A DNA stretch of 64,000 bases from Dipteris shenzhenensis (lineage: Eukaryota; Polypodiophyta; Polypodiopsida; Gleicheniales). A program made the translations under genes and the position numbers. Under the pieces are notes generated by a model that was not told the DNA's origin, did not search any database, and saw only the letters and a list, made by a program, of their open reading frames with translations. Positions within the stretch are counted from its first letter, which is position 1. Each line of letters starts with the position of its first letter. Location of the stretch: the NCBI GenBank assembly GCA_047967505.1, contig CM106538.1; one strand, given 5' to 3'. Shown in pieces: positions 33,915-46,309 of the stretch.

Positions 33915-34325
33915 ATGGCTATGCAATCCACTCAAAATACATCTATGAGGGTCACGATTACACCCTCTATTACCATACTAGCCACATACCATGCACTCAA
34001 GGATCCAGAGGTACAAGCCTCCTTGGTGGTGATAGGTCTCAAGCCAGCTGCGGACCAACTACCATGTCACCTCAACATGAGCTTGCTCAGGGAGTTCATC
34101 GGCGCTTACAACTCTAACTCTAATGCTGTCATTTTTTGCGATGCAACAAGGACCCCCCACTTCCACTACCTCAATGTGGATGTAGTGCGCTCGGCCTTTG
34201 GCCTGCCAATAGTTGCAAAAAAGTATTCACACAAGAAGAATATTCATGAGCCCCTTGGCAAGATCTTTAACTACGATAGGAAGCAAAGCAAGGGTGGCAT
34301 CCAAACTCACTGTGCCTGCACTGGA
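33915..34325 (+). pseudogene. Unidentified ORF, probably TE-associated
   Basis: A 137-codon frame reads ASLVVIGLKPAADQLPCHLN, then MSLLREFIGAYNSNSNAVIF and PHFHYLNVDVVRSAFGLPIV. The amphipathic, tidy composition and the lengthy frame suggest true coding history. I do not recognise the family; a distant likeness to plant-mobile-domain or gag-adjacent ORFs of large plant elements is only an impression. After TAA at 34323 the sequence remains protein-like but broken to about 34500. It lies upstream of a coiled-coil frame on the same strand and may be one decayed gene with it. Confidence 0.35.
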
Positions 34326-35029
34326 TAAATCAGCCAAAATACTCTAGCTATTGGCCCAATTCAAGTACATGGACCACCATCAATGGATCATGCCAAACAT
34401 CCTTGTGAGGCTAGCAGAGCCATAGGTCACCAACTGTGTAGATTATTTTTGTCCCTAAATGAGGAAGACCTAAGACACATGGCAATTTCTTGGGCAGCCC
34501 AATGATTTATATGCCCATCATCTACCACATGTTGGCACAACAGCCGTGAATCATATATGGGCTCACCAACAAAGAGGCCACACAACCCATTCCAATAGAT
34601 GAAGAGACGATGGTGGCCAACCCCAAAAGCTTGAGAAGTGATCCAAGTGCCACCCCACCAAGCCTCCTTGCCTACCAGCCACTCGATAGCTAGCTAAGGT
34701 AGCAATATGAGGATTGTCAATTGCAGGAATACCTAGAGAGAAAAAGATGCCTCAAGGCCAGAAACCATCAATCTAAAGGCAAGGAAACAATCTCGAACCC
34801 CATTGATCTGGAAACGTTTCCAAGGGAAGGCATAATAAATATTGGCCTATACTCCAATGCAACAAGACTTCACCCTACCCCCTTTGCTCCCCAAACAATA
34901 GGCACCACCACAATACATCCCCAAGAGATAGATTATTTTTTCATAGGCTCTTCCTCTTCTCCATGATCCGGAGGTCTCATAGAGGCCCTATAGTTTTGCA
35001 GTGCACCTGAGTACCAGTGGACACATGGG

Positions 35030-35768
35030 GGATACAATGACATGTCAACCAAAAAGTTATCAAAGGCACGCAAAATGGAACTGCAACTACTAGAGGCAAG
35101 GGCCCAACTCTTGCACACAATTTTATAGTGTACACAAGAACATGCCTCCCAGCTATCCTCCTCTATATTGCAAGCACAAGTCAAGGCATGCGATAGCCAC
35201 ACCCTCATGGTCTCCACACAAGCTACCAGGAAAACCACCCTCGACAAAGTGGATGAGTACAGGGTCAATGTCGAAGGCCTGGAGGTCATTGTTACAAAGC
35301 TCAAGGATGAGCTCTCTACTAGTGAATCTGTGGTTCAGACCATGATGGACCAGCTAGACAAGGTAGAATCAAGCCTCAGAATCACAAAAGACTTACGAGC
35401 CGAGGAAAGGTCCAATTGACAAATCTAGGTGCTTCAGAACCTCCTCGCACAGGATTGAGCCCTCACGGTCACTTTGCAAGCCAAAAACAAATATCTTCGC
35501 ACCTTTGGATGCCTAGAGGAGTCCATGCTAGAAGACAAGGAGTAGCAAGAGTTCACAATGTACAAGGAGGTCTCTCCACAGCTTGCCACCTACACATTAT
35601 CCCCACGCACCATCCCCCAAACACTTCAGATGTACTTCGATGCCCTCCGCACAAAAAACCTCATCTTCCACATTGATCTCAGTGCTCCCGTCCCACCCAA
35701 CACCCTCCTAACCATCCTCCACTATCGCCCCATTCTCGCCATTCCCTACTTCTCCCTCGAGCTTTAGT
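35030..35768 (+). pseudogene. Unidentified coiled-coil protein remnant
   Basis: Before the first ATG-based frame (35168-35419), the same frame upstream reads MSTKKLSKARKMELQLLEAR-like heptad sequence. It continues after stops with VDEYRVNVEGLEVIVTKLKD and SESVVQTMMDQLDKVESSLR, a clear coiled coil. A second frame (35558-35767) then reads PQLATYTLSPRTIPQTLQMY to its end at LEL. Stops interrupt it at 35128 and 35417. No family is recognised. Position and strand suit the 3' half of the gene starting at 33915. Confidence 0.35.
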
Positions 35769-38180
35769 GTGCCAGGTTATCCCTAGTCCTTCCCTTTAAT
35801 CTTCAATCCTTAGTTGCCCATCCCATTCTCTTGAACTTCCAGGCATGGTGTCAAGTAATCACCGAGTCCAATTATCCATAATACAATGATGTGATGCAGC
35901 CTGCCAAGCCTAATGAATTGATCCTATGGGTCTATACTCCCAAAAGCATCCAAGTTAGATGCATACCTATGGCCCAGGCTTCAGTAGTTCAAACTCAAGG
36001 GTATTTAACGGCCTATTGCTCCATGACCTACAACCCCTTGGCATCATCATTTTGTTCAACAGGGTGCTATAAGTTGTTCAGGACTCACTTGAGTCCTTGG
36101 TCAGAAATTTTGAAACAATTCATGTATCATACCCTGAAGATGTCATCAAGGAAGAAGTGTCCAAGCCATCTTTGTCTTTAACAATACTGCTCTTGCCCCC
36201 CCCCATCGGGCAAAAATTTCGCACCCAGATCCCACACATCCTATAGATCCCACCCAACCCCCTCAACAATAGAGTTTCTTCCCTTTGCAAGTCTTGTGGT
36301 ACCAATTTGTGAACCTCAAGATTATTTTCCTTAGTCAAGGTACTTGGAAGTATTTCGTAGACACAAATTTTTCAAAATGTCTTATCACTTGACAACCTTG
36401 TCCTTGTCAACTACCATCCTACCTAATTGTGAGTACCTTAGCAAGACCCATCTAATGCCCAGTTGCAAAGATCTGAAGGCAATGACAGTAAGTTTGTGAG
36501 ATGCTAAAATTGTGTGAGCAAAAGATTATTTATTTCATTGGATCACAGAGCTTGGGCAATAGTTTACTCAAAGTCATCGCTCAAGGCCTTTTTCCATCTA
36601 GACACCTCTGAAGAGAGATTAAGCTTCCAAAAGAGTGGCACAATAAGCAAAAGTACCCAGCAAAAGAGGATCAACTTGAAGAAGAAAATTGTAAGATTTT
36701 TTCCCTTATAGAATTGTGCAATGAGATTTCACAGAGAGCATGAATCCAGTTCTGAATGTTTAGAGCTACAGAGAACAAAAATTGGCTGTATGCAAGTCAC
36801 AAAGCATTAGCACGAGGACAACTGTGTGCAAACTTGTACTCCTATGTGAATCTCAGGACTATGTGTAGGTCATTCAGAACTAATCACAAATTGCAAATGC
36901 CTATCACAACATGGGTCATAATACAAAGCCAAGGTGATGCTCGTTGAGTCACAACAGAAGTAGTCACTAAATTGGATGCTACGTTGGGTTTAATCTTTAA
37001 TCTAAGAACAATATTGAGTGTGAATGGTTCTTAGAGACCATTAACCATATACTCACTCTCTCATCAAATGAAAGGTTTCTAATCTTGGCTTATTAAAGGT
37101 TGTTGATGCCCTTGTCCAAGTGAAAGGAAAGAATGACATGCAAAGGTGATGGGGTAATACTTTGGTTGCTATTTGTTTTCCACTCACTCAAGACAAAGTA
37201 AGAGATGATTCCCATAGTTCAAGGAACCATCAAATACAATTATTTATTTACAAGAAGAAGAAGTGCCATTTCTCACCACCACCATTGGAGATCAAGTAAG
37301 GTATTGTTGCTATCTCTTGGCCATTTTATTGCCACTTCATTTTGCAAAAAATTGGCATAGTACCCATGGGTAGTAGGGTTGAAGGAATTGTCATTTATTG
37401 GGATAGCATTATTGCAGGAGTCGCATGCCAAAATCAAAAAATTGCACATTTGGGTAGAAAAGTGGTTCATATCGAAAGTCATGTGCCTAGTTGGTGAAGC
37501 ATGAATGCACTTTAGCACTTGAAACAAGTTTTCGCCAGTAAATTGGAGTTGGAGCATGCATTTCAGGGTGTGAAAACATGAAATTGGATGTATTGGATCC
37601 CCAAGAGAGTTGGATAAGTTCTAAATTGTGATAAATCCTTGCAAGTGCAATCTTTGGAAGTATTTGAGGGTCAAAATGTTCTCATATATAGAAAGTGGGA
37701 AATGCCATACGTGCATTGGTAAATTCTTGAACTGGTGCTCAAAAGTGGACTCTTAGTGCTTGAATTTGATGCTCTTGGATGCCTAAACTTGAGAGAGTGT
37801 AAGCACTTAAAAAGATGGTCAATTCTCATATTTTCATGCCATTCATCTCACCTGAAGTGAGTGTGCTCAGAAAAATAAAAAAGGCACTATTGATTTGCGA
37901 CTTGCTAAGTTGCATTTGGAGGCAAGTATTGTTAATCAAGCATGGGTGAGACCACTCAATTCACCCAAATAGTAGGTGAAAAATGAACAAAGGATAATTA
38001 TAGTGTGTGGCCTTATAGAACGAAAACTTTACTCATGTAAAAAGGTGTTTGTGGATTGATCATCATGGGCGATGATGAATGCCTAGAGTTTCCATGGGAT
38101 TGCACCATCAAATGAGCTAAATTTGTAGTACAAAACATGGGTGAAAAAATCAAGAAAGGTATTGCATTGGATATCTTTAT
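35769..38180. other. Gene-free stretch
   Basis: Only short frames without recognised similarity. It is AT-rich in the second half. The 5' part of element G (its LTR and early gag) should lie near the right end, but I cannot delimit it. Confidence 0.5.
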
Positions 38181-38183
38181 GCA

Positions 38184-38242
38184 TTTTTGATACACTTATC
38201 CCTCACATCAAGAAGGCTAGCATGCCTAAAGAAGCTTGGGAT
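38184..38242 (+). pseudogene. Copia G gag fragment, left of insertion F
   Basis: The frame reads TLIPHIKKASMPKEAWD, a typical copia Gag segment (the 'kA..pkeAWd.L' motif). It ends exactly at gggat (38238-38242), the TSD of copia F. The reading resumes in the inverted block 43117-43404 with IIHKVYSTSMEARKIQLKQ, the normal continuation of this Gag motif. Confidence 0.8.
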
Positions 38243-38963
38243 TGTAAGAAAACAATACAACATCTGTGCTCAACAGATAACAGGATCTCGTACGCAAGAG
38301 AGAAAACCAGATAGTATGGAGAATCAAAAATTTGATTACTGTAGATCTGATACAATAGATGGTACTGCCTCTCAGTGTGTGCACTCCTGTCAAAGAAGCT
38401 TCGATGGCGAGCTGGAAATAGTAGAGGACGGAGGTTGGATGCTAAGTAATCAGGGTTGTTGTAGCCAGTAATGAAATGGGCTTCACGGGCTTGCTCTTAT
38501 ATAGCCACTAGTCGTAGTCGGTTGGACCCAATTAGGTGCCACCCAGTCCACCCAAAACAGTCGACTGGGGGTCAGTCCCGAAATAGGCCACTAACCACAC
38601 GATAGAACTGTAGTGTAAAATAGAGTAACTAACCTACGGTCTCCGTTCAGCCCAAAGCCATCCAGGATCATCTGGGACTCCAAACAGGCCTCACAACTCG
38701 AGAGTGGGCTGCCCCGAGAAATGCTCTGTCTACCCTGAGTGCGGTCAGTCATGGGATGCCTTCTTGCACTTGCATGTAGCCTAGTTGGCAATGTGCCAAC
38801 TCCGTCCAGCCATCAGGCCACACATGGCCCCCATCTGGTGTCCAAACCAAGACCTACCAGATAACTGAGCTACTCAAATGCCTTCTCTTCATATGGGGGG
38901 CTTACAAGTAGAGTTAGTTGGTTCCCGCATAGTTACATGAGAGTGGAGCAATGATATCTAAAA
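38243..38963 (-). repeat. 3' LTR of copia F (721 bp)
   Basis: Same length and layout as the 5' LTR of A. The first bases (minus strand) are TTTTAG, a mutated TGTTAG. The polypurine tract next to it is interrupted by one pyrimidine (minus-strand cattgcggagggg). Confidence 0.92.
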
Positions 38964-38993
38964 CCCCTCCGCAATGTCCACCCGCAAGTGAAC

Positions 38994-41900
38994 TTACTTT
39001 TTCGGCCCAATGCCAAGTCGATGAAGATGCCTCTCTAGCAAGTCTCTTCCAAGAGCCTTCGTGAAGAAGTCTGCCGCATTCTCTGTAGTCAAACAGTACA
39101 CCAAGACGACCTCTCCATCCATGATGAGCTCGCACACAAAGTGATATTGAATCTCAATGTGTTCTGTGCGAGCGTGGAACACATGGTTCTTTGCAATTGC
39201 CACGCAACTCTGATTGTCACATGATAACTGTGTAGGCTTGTTCTGCACTGCACCCATGTCCCCTAAAATCCTCCTCAACCACATTGCCTCGCAAGTAGCA
39301 AAGCATGCTGATTTGTACTCAGCCTCAGTAGAAGAAAGAGCAATTGTGGGTTGCTTCTTGCTGACCCATGACACAGCTCCAGATCCAAGTGAGAAACAGT
39401 AACCTTTCACTGATCTCTTGCTGTCCACGTCTCTTGCCCCCAATCCGAGTCATAGAAACCGGCCAAGATGTTGCCCTTGGTATAGGTGATGCCATAATCA
39501 AAAGTGTGCCTTTGATGTATTTCAGCACCCGCATCCCTGCCCTCCAATGGTTCTCCCAGGGCTTATTGGAAAACCTACTTAGTACACCAGTCACAAAGCT
39601 GATGTCCGGCCATGTGTTGCACAAGTAAATCAAATTGCCCACAAGCCTTCTATACTTTGCTTCGTCCACTAGTGGTGATGAATCCTCATTTGAGAGCTTC
39701 ACATCAACTTCCATAGGGGTACCAACTGTCTTACACTCAACCATGCCAAATGCCTTCAGTATCTCTCCAGCATACTTCAGCTGTGAGATGATATGTTTCA
39801 GCTCTTGCCAAACTTCAATCCCCAAACAAAATGCATCAGTCCGAGGTCTGTCATTTCAAACTCTCTTCCTAGCAAATGCTTTGTCTGTGAGATCTTCTCT
39901 TCATCCATGTAAAGGACCACGATCATACATCTGCCTCCTTCTCTGAAGATATACAAATTTGCATCAAATGGGCTCCTCTTGAACCCATTTTATAGAAAGT
40001 AGGCATCAATTCACTGGTACCATGCTTGTGGGGCCTGTTTCAGCCCGTAAAGTGCCTTCTTCAGTTTACAGACTTGACCTTCTGAACCGGGGATCACAAA
40101 ACCTGGTGGGTGTTCCACGTATACCTCCTCCTTGAGATCTACATTCAGAAAGGCGGAATTTACATCCATCTGAAACACGGGCCAACTTCCCTGGGTTGTA
40201 AAGCCAAAACACTACGAATTGTGGTTAGTCAAGCTGTGGGAGCAAAAGTATCTTGATAATCAAAACCATGTACCTGTGCGAATCCTTTTGCCACGAGCCG
40301 AGCCTTGTACTTATACAACATGCTGTCGGACTTTGTACTTGGTCTTGTACACCCACTTGGTGTCGATTACCTTGTGTTTTGGTGGTCGATCCACAGGGTC
40401 CCAAGTGTTATTCTTCATTATGGAGCCATACTCCGATTGCATAGCCTCCATCCACCTATCATCACCCTGTGCCTCTTCAAGACACTTGGGTTCATCAGCG
40501 CGGATCATTCTATCATCACAGCATAGTTGACCAAGTGTTCCTGCGCCCTTCTTTGTTCCTCTAATCTCTTGGACCAGCGGTGTTCAGATGGTTCCTCCTC
40601 AATGGCTAGAGGTTCTCTGCCATCCAAAAACGAGCCAAAATCTGCTTTACCCACTTCGGGAATGGTCGTTGCCGTTGTGGTTCTGTAGGCTCTTCTTCAT
40701 CTTCTTTATCTTGAATCCTCCCAAGCACCATTGGGGGATTTGGTCTGCTATTGGTGGTGGTACTGGATGGATATCTTAGTCCTGGTTGTCTGGGAAGGAA
40801 GCATCCTCCTTCAATTGATGCGGTTGTTTTGAGAAGACCACATCGTGACTTACTATTACCTTCTTGGTAACAAGGTTATAGAGATGGTAACCCTTTGCCT
40901 CTTCATTGTAGCCCAAGAAAATACACTTCCGGCTCTTCTGTTCCCATTTGGTCCTATTAGCATCAGGGACATGCACAAAACAGTCACATCCAAAAACTCT
41001 GAAATGTGCAGCTGAAGGTTTCTTACGAGAAAAGGCCTACAGTGGAGTCATCCCTTTCACAACATTCATGTAGCTACGATTCAAAATGTAAACTGACGTG
41101 TTACATGCTTCATCCTAGAAAGTCTTTGGCAAATCTTTCCCTTTCATCATACTCCTGCCCATTTTACAGATGATGCGCATCTTGCATTCTGCTAGTCCAT
41201 TTTGTTGTGCTGTATGTGGCGGGGGTTTCTGCCTCTTGATCCCGTGACTTTTGTAGTAACTTTTGAATTTAGTTGATGTGAACTCTCCACCTCTATCTGA
41301 TCTCAACTTCTTCACCTTCCTCCCTGATTCTTTCTCGACCATTACATGCCATTCCTTGAACTTACTAAAAGCCTCATCTTTAGTCTTTAGGAAGTATATC
41401 CATATCCTTCTACTGTAGTCGTCGATCAACGTCATGAAGTAGTAGGAACCACCCAAAGCTTCCATCTCCATCTTTCCGTAGAGGTCCGTGTGAACAAGCT
41501 CTAGAGGAGCCTTTGCCCTACTGGCCTCTTTAGGAAAGGATTGCCGATGCTGCTTGCCCATCATGCAAGCTTCACATACATCGAGCAGATCTGTAATTTC
41601 TGGTAGGTCTACAATCATTCCACTTTTATGCAGCTCCTTCAAAAAACTAAGATTTAGATGACCAAACCTCTCATTCCACAGCTTAGTGTTCTTCACATTG
41701 GCTCAAGGATTGAAAGCTGAGAGTTTGTAGACGTTGTTGCACTGTGTACCTTTACCAACAATCTTCCCTTGAAGATCCAGAATCTATGCACCATTCTTAT
41801 CAAATTGAACTTTGAGGTCCCGATCCGTGATCGCAGAAACGGACAACAAGTTTCTCTTGATATCTAGCACATAAAGAACATCGGACAACTGTTTTACAAC

Positions 41901-42973
41901 TCCATCTTACTTGAGAGCAATCATACCTTTTCCTTTTGCTGGACATGTTTCATCATTGCCAACTGCTACCAGGATGTCATTCCCTACTGGCTGTAGAGAG
42001 GTATACCAATCCTTCCGACTGGTCATGTGGCATGATGCACCACTATCAATGATCCAAGGTTCATCCGCAGGTACATGAACTGCCTCTGTGCAAATCTTCT
42101 CAATTGCTATGAATAGCTCTACTGGTACTGCCTGCGCGCTGTTGCTGGACTCTTTCTTTACTCCATTCTTCTCATCTACAATCTTCTTCTGGCACTCATT
42201 CGGCTTGTGCCTTGCCTTGTTGCAATAGAAGCACTTGATCTTCTTCTTTCTCTTTTTATCATCAGAAGAAGATGGGTTACTAGAGTCCTTACCCTTACCT
42301 TTCTTTGATCCGGTCCAAAAAGCCGAATCTTCTTCAGTCCTCGTCTTTTGATGCATCTCCTCCTCCACAAGCATCGCGTTGAAATCCTCAAAGTTGAGGG
42401 GCAGATTTCTATTCTACGTATTCAGTGCCGTAACAAGACCGTCGTTCTTTGGTGGGAGAATCTGTATGCACCTCCATGCTAGATTCTCGCTGATGATGGT
42501 GATGCCAACTGCAGTCATCTGATCACGCAGATTCTTCACCCTGGTGATGAACTTCTCTGCCGCTTCACACTCAGACAATTTCTCATTCGTGAGTTGAATC
42601 TCCAGATTCTGAATCCTGTCTGATTCATGGTCTCATACTGATTTTTCAAGACCATCCATGCCTCCTCCACTGTGGTGACATGTTGAATTAACACCATGAT
42701 GGAATCACTTACACTGTAGACAATAGAACACAGTGCATCTGCATTTCTTCTTGTCCATGCGAGAATCTCATCCGCAGTTGGTACTATTTGTTGTCCTACA
42801 TTGGCTAGATCCAGTTTCACAACCGGCCTCACATCCATCCTAGTGGTAGTATGCCAAAGCTCGTATGCGCTTAGGATGGTCTTCATCTTGAACTTCCTGA
42901 GTGGATAGCAAGAGTCGTCCAACTTTTCGCTTTCGCCGAACGGTGGGATTCGCAGTCTTGCGAGCTGGGCCAT
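38994..42973 (-). pseudogene. Copia F gag-pol polyprotein pseudogene
   Basis: The ATG at 42973 begins MAQLARLRIPPFGESEKLD, complete where A is deleted. Then come Gag (42536-42973), a knuckle CFYCNKARHKPNEC, protease IDSGASCHMTSRKDWY (41907-42374), GAG-pre/integrase (41115-41696: CEACMMGKQHRQSFPKE, LIDDYSRRIWIYFLKTKDEA, LRSDRGGEFTSTKF), integrase end (40776-40976), RT (40311-40508 and 39325-40250 in pieces) and RNase H (38994-39443: SSTEAEY, HARTEHIEIQYHFV). A TGA at 40011-40013 (minus) lies at the same codon as the TGA in A. Multiple other stops and shifts are present. It is inactive. Confidence 0.92.
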
Positions 42974-43031
42974 CTCTCACAATCTGCTCACAAATAGAAA
43001 AACACTACCAAATCTTCTTGCTAGAGTCTAG

Positions 43032-43043
43032 GCTCTAATACCA
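43032..43043 (-). promoter_or_regulatory. Primer binding site of copia F
   Basis: Minus-strand tggtattagagc next to the LTR end (43044); one mismatch to the consensus of A, B and C. Confidence 0.88.
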
Positions 43044-43116
43044 TGTAAGAAAACAACACAGCGTCTGTGCTCAACAGATAACAGGATCTCATACGCAAGA
43101 GAGAAAACCAGATAGT
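43044..43116 (-). repeat. 5' LTR of F, terminal 73 bp
   Basis: Minus-strand sequence from actatctgg to cttaca, matching the LTR end of A and F. It breaks off at 43117, where the inverted block begins. Confidence 0.9.
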
Positions 43117-43404
43117 CCGTCATACATAATGTAGCTGGCTCCTAAAAATCAAGCATAGTGCCTCGCATGGAGATAGAAGTATCCAACTATTCATATTGAG
43201 GGCCTAAAACATTCAAGTAGATAGAAATCAAATCATCATCTTCCACATTGTAATTTATGGAGGGTAAGTCTTTTGTAATTTTCCTTATCTCAACCACATA
43301 GTCTGTGATACTTCTATTTCCTCTCCACATTCCGTGGAGTCGCTGCTTGAGTTGAATTTTCCTTGCCTCCATGCTTGTGCTATATACTTTGTGAATAATA
43401 TCCC
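43117..43404 (-). pseudogene. Copia G gag fragment inside the inverted block
   Basis: Minus-strand frame 43187-43417 reads IIHKVYSTSMEARKIQLKQ, then WRGNRSITDYVVEIRKI and LISIYLNVLGPQYE, a copia Gag segment. Flipping the block restores it to the plus strand, directly continuing PKEAWD at 38242 and preceding the plus-strand integrase of G at 44036 onward. Confidence 0.85.
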
Positions 43405-44035
43405 TATTAGATATCAATTCTCCACTCTCGTGTAACTACGTGGGAACCAACTAACTCTACTTGTAAGCCCCCCATATGAGGAGAAGGCATTTGAGTAGCT
43501 CGATTATCCAGTAGGTCCTGGTTTGGATACCAGATGGGGGCCATGTGAGGCCTGATGGCTAGACGGAGTTGGCACACTGCCAACTAGGCTACATGCAAGT
43601 GCGAAAAGGCATCCCATGACTGACTACACTGAGGGTAGATAGAGCATTTCCCGAGGCAGCCCCACTCTCGGGTTGCGGGGCCCATTTAGAGTCCCAGATG
43701 ATCCCGGATGGCTGTGGGCCGAACGGAGTCCATAGGTTAGTTACTCTATTTTATGCCATGGTTTTATCGTGTGGCCAGTGGCCTATTTCAACCCTAGTCG
43801 ACCGTTTTGGGCGGACTGGGTCGGTCACCCAATTGGGTCCAACCAACTACGACTAGTGGCTATATAAGAGCAAGCCCATGAAACCCATTTCATCACTGGC
43901 TACAGAAACCCTGATTCCTTAGCATCCAGCCTCCGTCCTCTACTGTTTCCAGCTCGCCATTGAAGCTTCTTTCATAGGAGCACACGGCTGGGAGGTAGCG
44001 CCATCTATTGTATCAGATCTACAGTAATCAAATTT
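43405..44035 (+). repeat. 5' LTR of F, first 631 bp, inverted
   Basis: Begins tattagatatcaattc (LTR start TGTTAG with one change) and ends acagtaatcaaattt, lacking the last part of an A-family LTR. The missing end is the 73 bp at 43044-43116, apart from about 12 bp lost at the breakpoint. Confidence 0.9.
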
Positions 44036-44700
44036 CACATTAGTTATAGATGCTTGAAGGAGATGCAAACCAAAGAATGGATGAGAGGGTTGCTCATATT
44101 TGGCCATTAAGAGTTCAGCCATGTATACCCTACATGTTAGTTTGCAAAACAAACAAGATTTCCATTTCCAAAGAGGGGGAGGATGAGCAAGTACCCTTTG
44201 GAAATAGTTCCCTCAGATATTTGGGGACCAGTGGATCATGCAACACTTAGAGGAGCAAGATATTATGTCACTTTTATAGATGATTAGAGCCGGGATGACA
44301 TGGAAGCCAAAAGTTATTCCTCTCAAGCATTTTGCCAATTTAAAAGAATGATAGAGAAGGAGCTTGGGTGTTATATCAAGTGCTTTCATATCGACAATGA
44401 TGGAGAATTTATTTCCTATGAATTTGATGAGTTTCTATATTATCAATGCATTAATAGATTGTAGATACACTTCCTAATAAAACTCCATAGCGGAAAGGAA
44501 GAATAGGATGATTGGTGACATGGCTAGAGCCATGATGGATGAGATGGTTATTCTATTGATCTTTTGGGCTGAAGCGGTGCATACGGCCATGTTTATCATG
44601 AATAGAGCACCCAGGGATTCCATACATGGGTTGACACCTTTTGAAATTATTTAAAAGGTACAAGACAAGAGTCATTGTTTTCTTGGGTGTTGCCATTTTT
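44036..44700 (+). pseudogene. Copia G integrase remnant
   Basis: Broken plus-strand frames contain ARYYVTFIDD followed by a stop where YSR is expected, then FCQFKRMIEKELGCYIKCF, DNDGEFISYEFDEF (conserved D.GGEF region) and, after frameshifts, AVHTAMFIMNRAPRDSIHGL and TPFEII. This is the copia integrase core and its C-terminal end. It is heavily decayed and no RT follows. Confidence 0.8.
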
Positions 44701-46309
44701 GGCGAGGTTCAAGGAATTTTCTGTATATAGGTTTCTTGCATGACCCATAACTTATGCATTGCTCAACGAAATTTGGAAAATTTTGTCCTCAAGTTGTAGT
44801 ACACATTCCAAATTGAAAATGAGACCAAAAAATTATGAGATTTGGAACGAGACCATTAAAGCATTACAAGTTCTATGTTGCATGTGAAGCATGCATTCTG
44901 AAGACTATAGGATATAGCAATTTATTCAAAAACATCAAAATTTGGTTCTGTACATACATGCAACCAAGTAATCATTCAAAAGTGCACTACGTGAACTTCT
45001 CCTCAACCCAAGGAAAAACCTAAATGAGAACATTAGGCATGGATTAACGGGCCTCCAATGTTGTGCTAATGTGATGCACACCCATTTGAGGGCACGCTCC
45101 ATAACTATTTTTTGATTTGCTGAAAACCAAAACAGATTGAAAATTTGGAATCCAAACTAGTGGGACTACATAATGGTGGTCTTAAGACATTGATAGTTGT
45201 TGGTATTGGTATCTAAATTCATGCTAAAATGGAAAAAGTTGAAAATGTGCAATTTGTGCATGTGAAAAGATCTTTTAATCCAACACTTTTTACAATTTTG
45301 AATTGTTACTTTTTCCATGCACTTGCTTGCTATATGGATTATAAGCATGCCAAAGGTGATTGCATTTCATAATACATAGGATCAAACCCCATAGCGTGTC
45401 ATTTGGCCTATTTGTGTTTTGAAGGATTTGAGGCCACATTCCGCTAGTTTGGGATATCCAATTCTGCTAACGTGTATCGCCAAAGAGGGGAAAACTGGCA
45501 GCTGAAAGTTTTGCTACTCTCACAAATTTCAAATTTTCACATCTCCCACCCATCAAATCTTGGAAGATTAAGTACTTGCAACCTGCCCCCGCCCTACAAC
45601 CCACACGCACCTCAACGTGACCTTGTGTCATCTTTGGTTTGGCATTGTCATATTTTGGGAAAGTTGTCTTCTATTATTTGCATGCCTCAAAAGCTAGAAT
45701 CTTTTTGTTTTGGTTTGGCATTATCATCTTTCACTGATCGTCACCATGGCAAGATGCATCTTGTCATGGCTTGCAAGAGAAGCAGATAGAGGCTATGAGA
45801 CAAGAAAGCTGAAAAGCTTGGTCAGGGCACAAGGAATATAAGACTCCTTATAAAGCAGCAAACCGGAAGCAGTTGCAGATGCACGCATTCGATCATTGCC
45901 ATTAGAGAAAAGAACACGAGCTTTGATGTCATGATTGGTGGTAGCATTCGAGGAAGCAACATCAGGCCATTCAAGTGAATACCAGTCTCGAGTCTTCACA
46001 AGATTTCATCATTTGAGTCATATACCACTTAATTTCTAGACCGAGATGGCTTGGACTTAATGTGATTGTGATTGTCCTAAGCCAGCATGGTGCTATTTCA
46101 AGTCAAACAGCAGTATCTGATTAAAATTGTGGTTGAATAGAAATAAAGCAATGAAAAGAAATATATTGGTATAGTAATGAAAAGCAATACATTGTTATTT
46201 TCTAATTGTGAAATTCAAAGTTATGTACTTGATTTTTGCATCATTAAGTTGTCAACTGGCATAGTAAATTGGGTAATCCTTCTTGTGATCACCAAGTTGG
46301 CAAAGTACG
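44701..46309. other. Gene-free stretch
   Basis: AT-rich with short frames only (for example 45472-45789, plus); none resembles a known protein. Confidence 0.5.

Larger units (their letters stand above)
38243..44035 (-). mobile_element. Ty1/copia element F (A family), 5' LTR split by an inversion
   Basis: The 3' LTR is at 38243-38963, gag-pol on the minus strand at 38994-42973, the primer site at 43032-43043, and the last 73 bp of the 5' LTR at 43044-43116. The rest of the 5' LTR (43405-44035) is present in the opposite orientation together with 288 bp of the flanking element G. The left TSD is gggat; beside the inverted LTR start lies atccc, its exact complement. F was therefore inserted in G and about 0.92 kb was inverted later. 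Confidence 0.9.

Noticed and set aside
43405-44035. Solo LTR of the A family
   Set aside because: It lacks the LTR end and has no TSD of its own; the missing end and the matching TSD complement are found in F, so an inversion explains it better.
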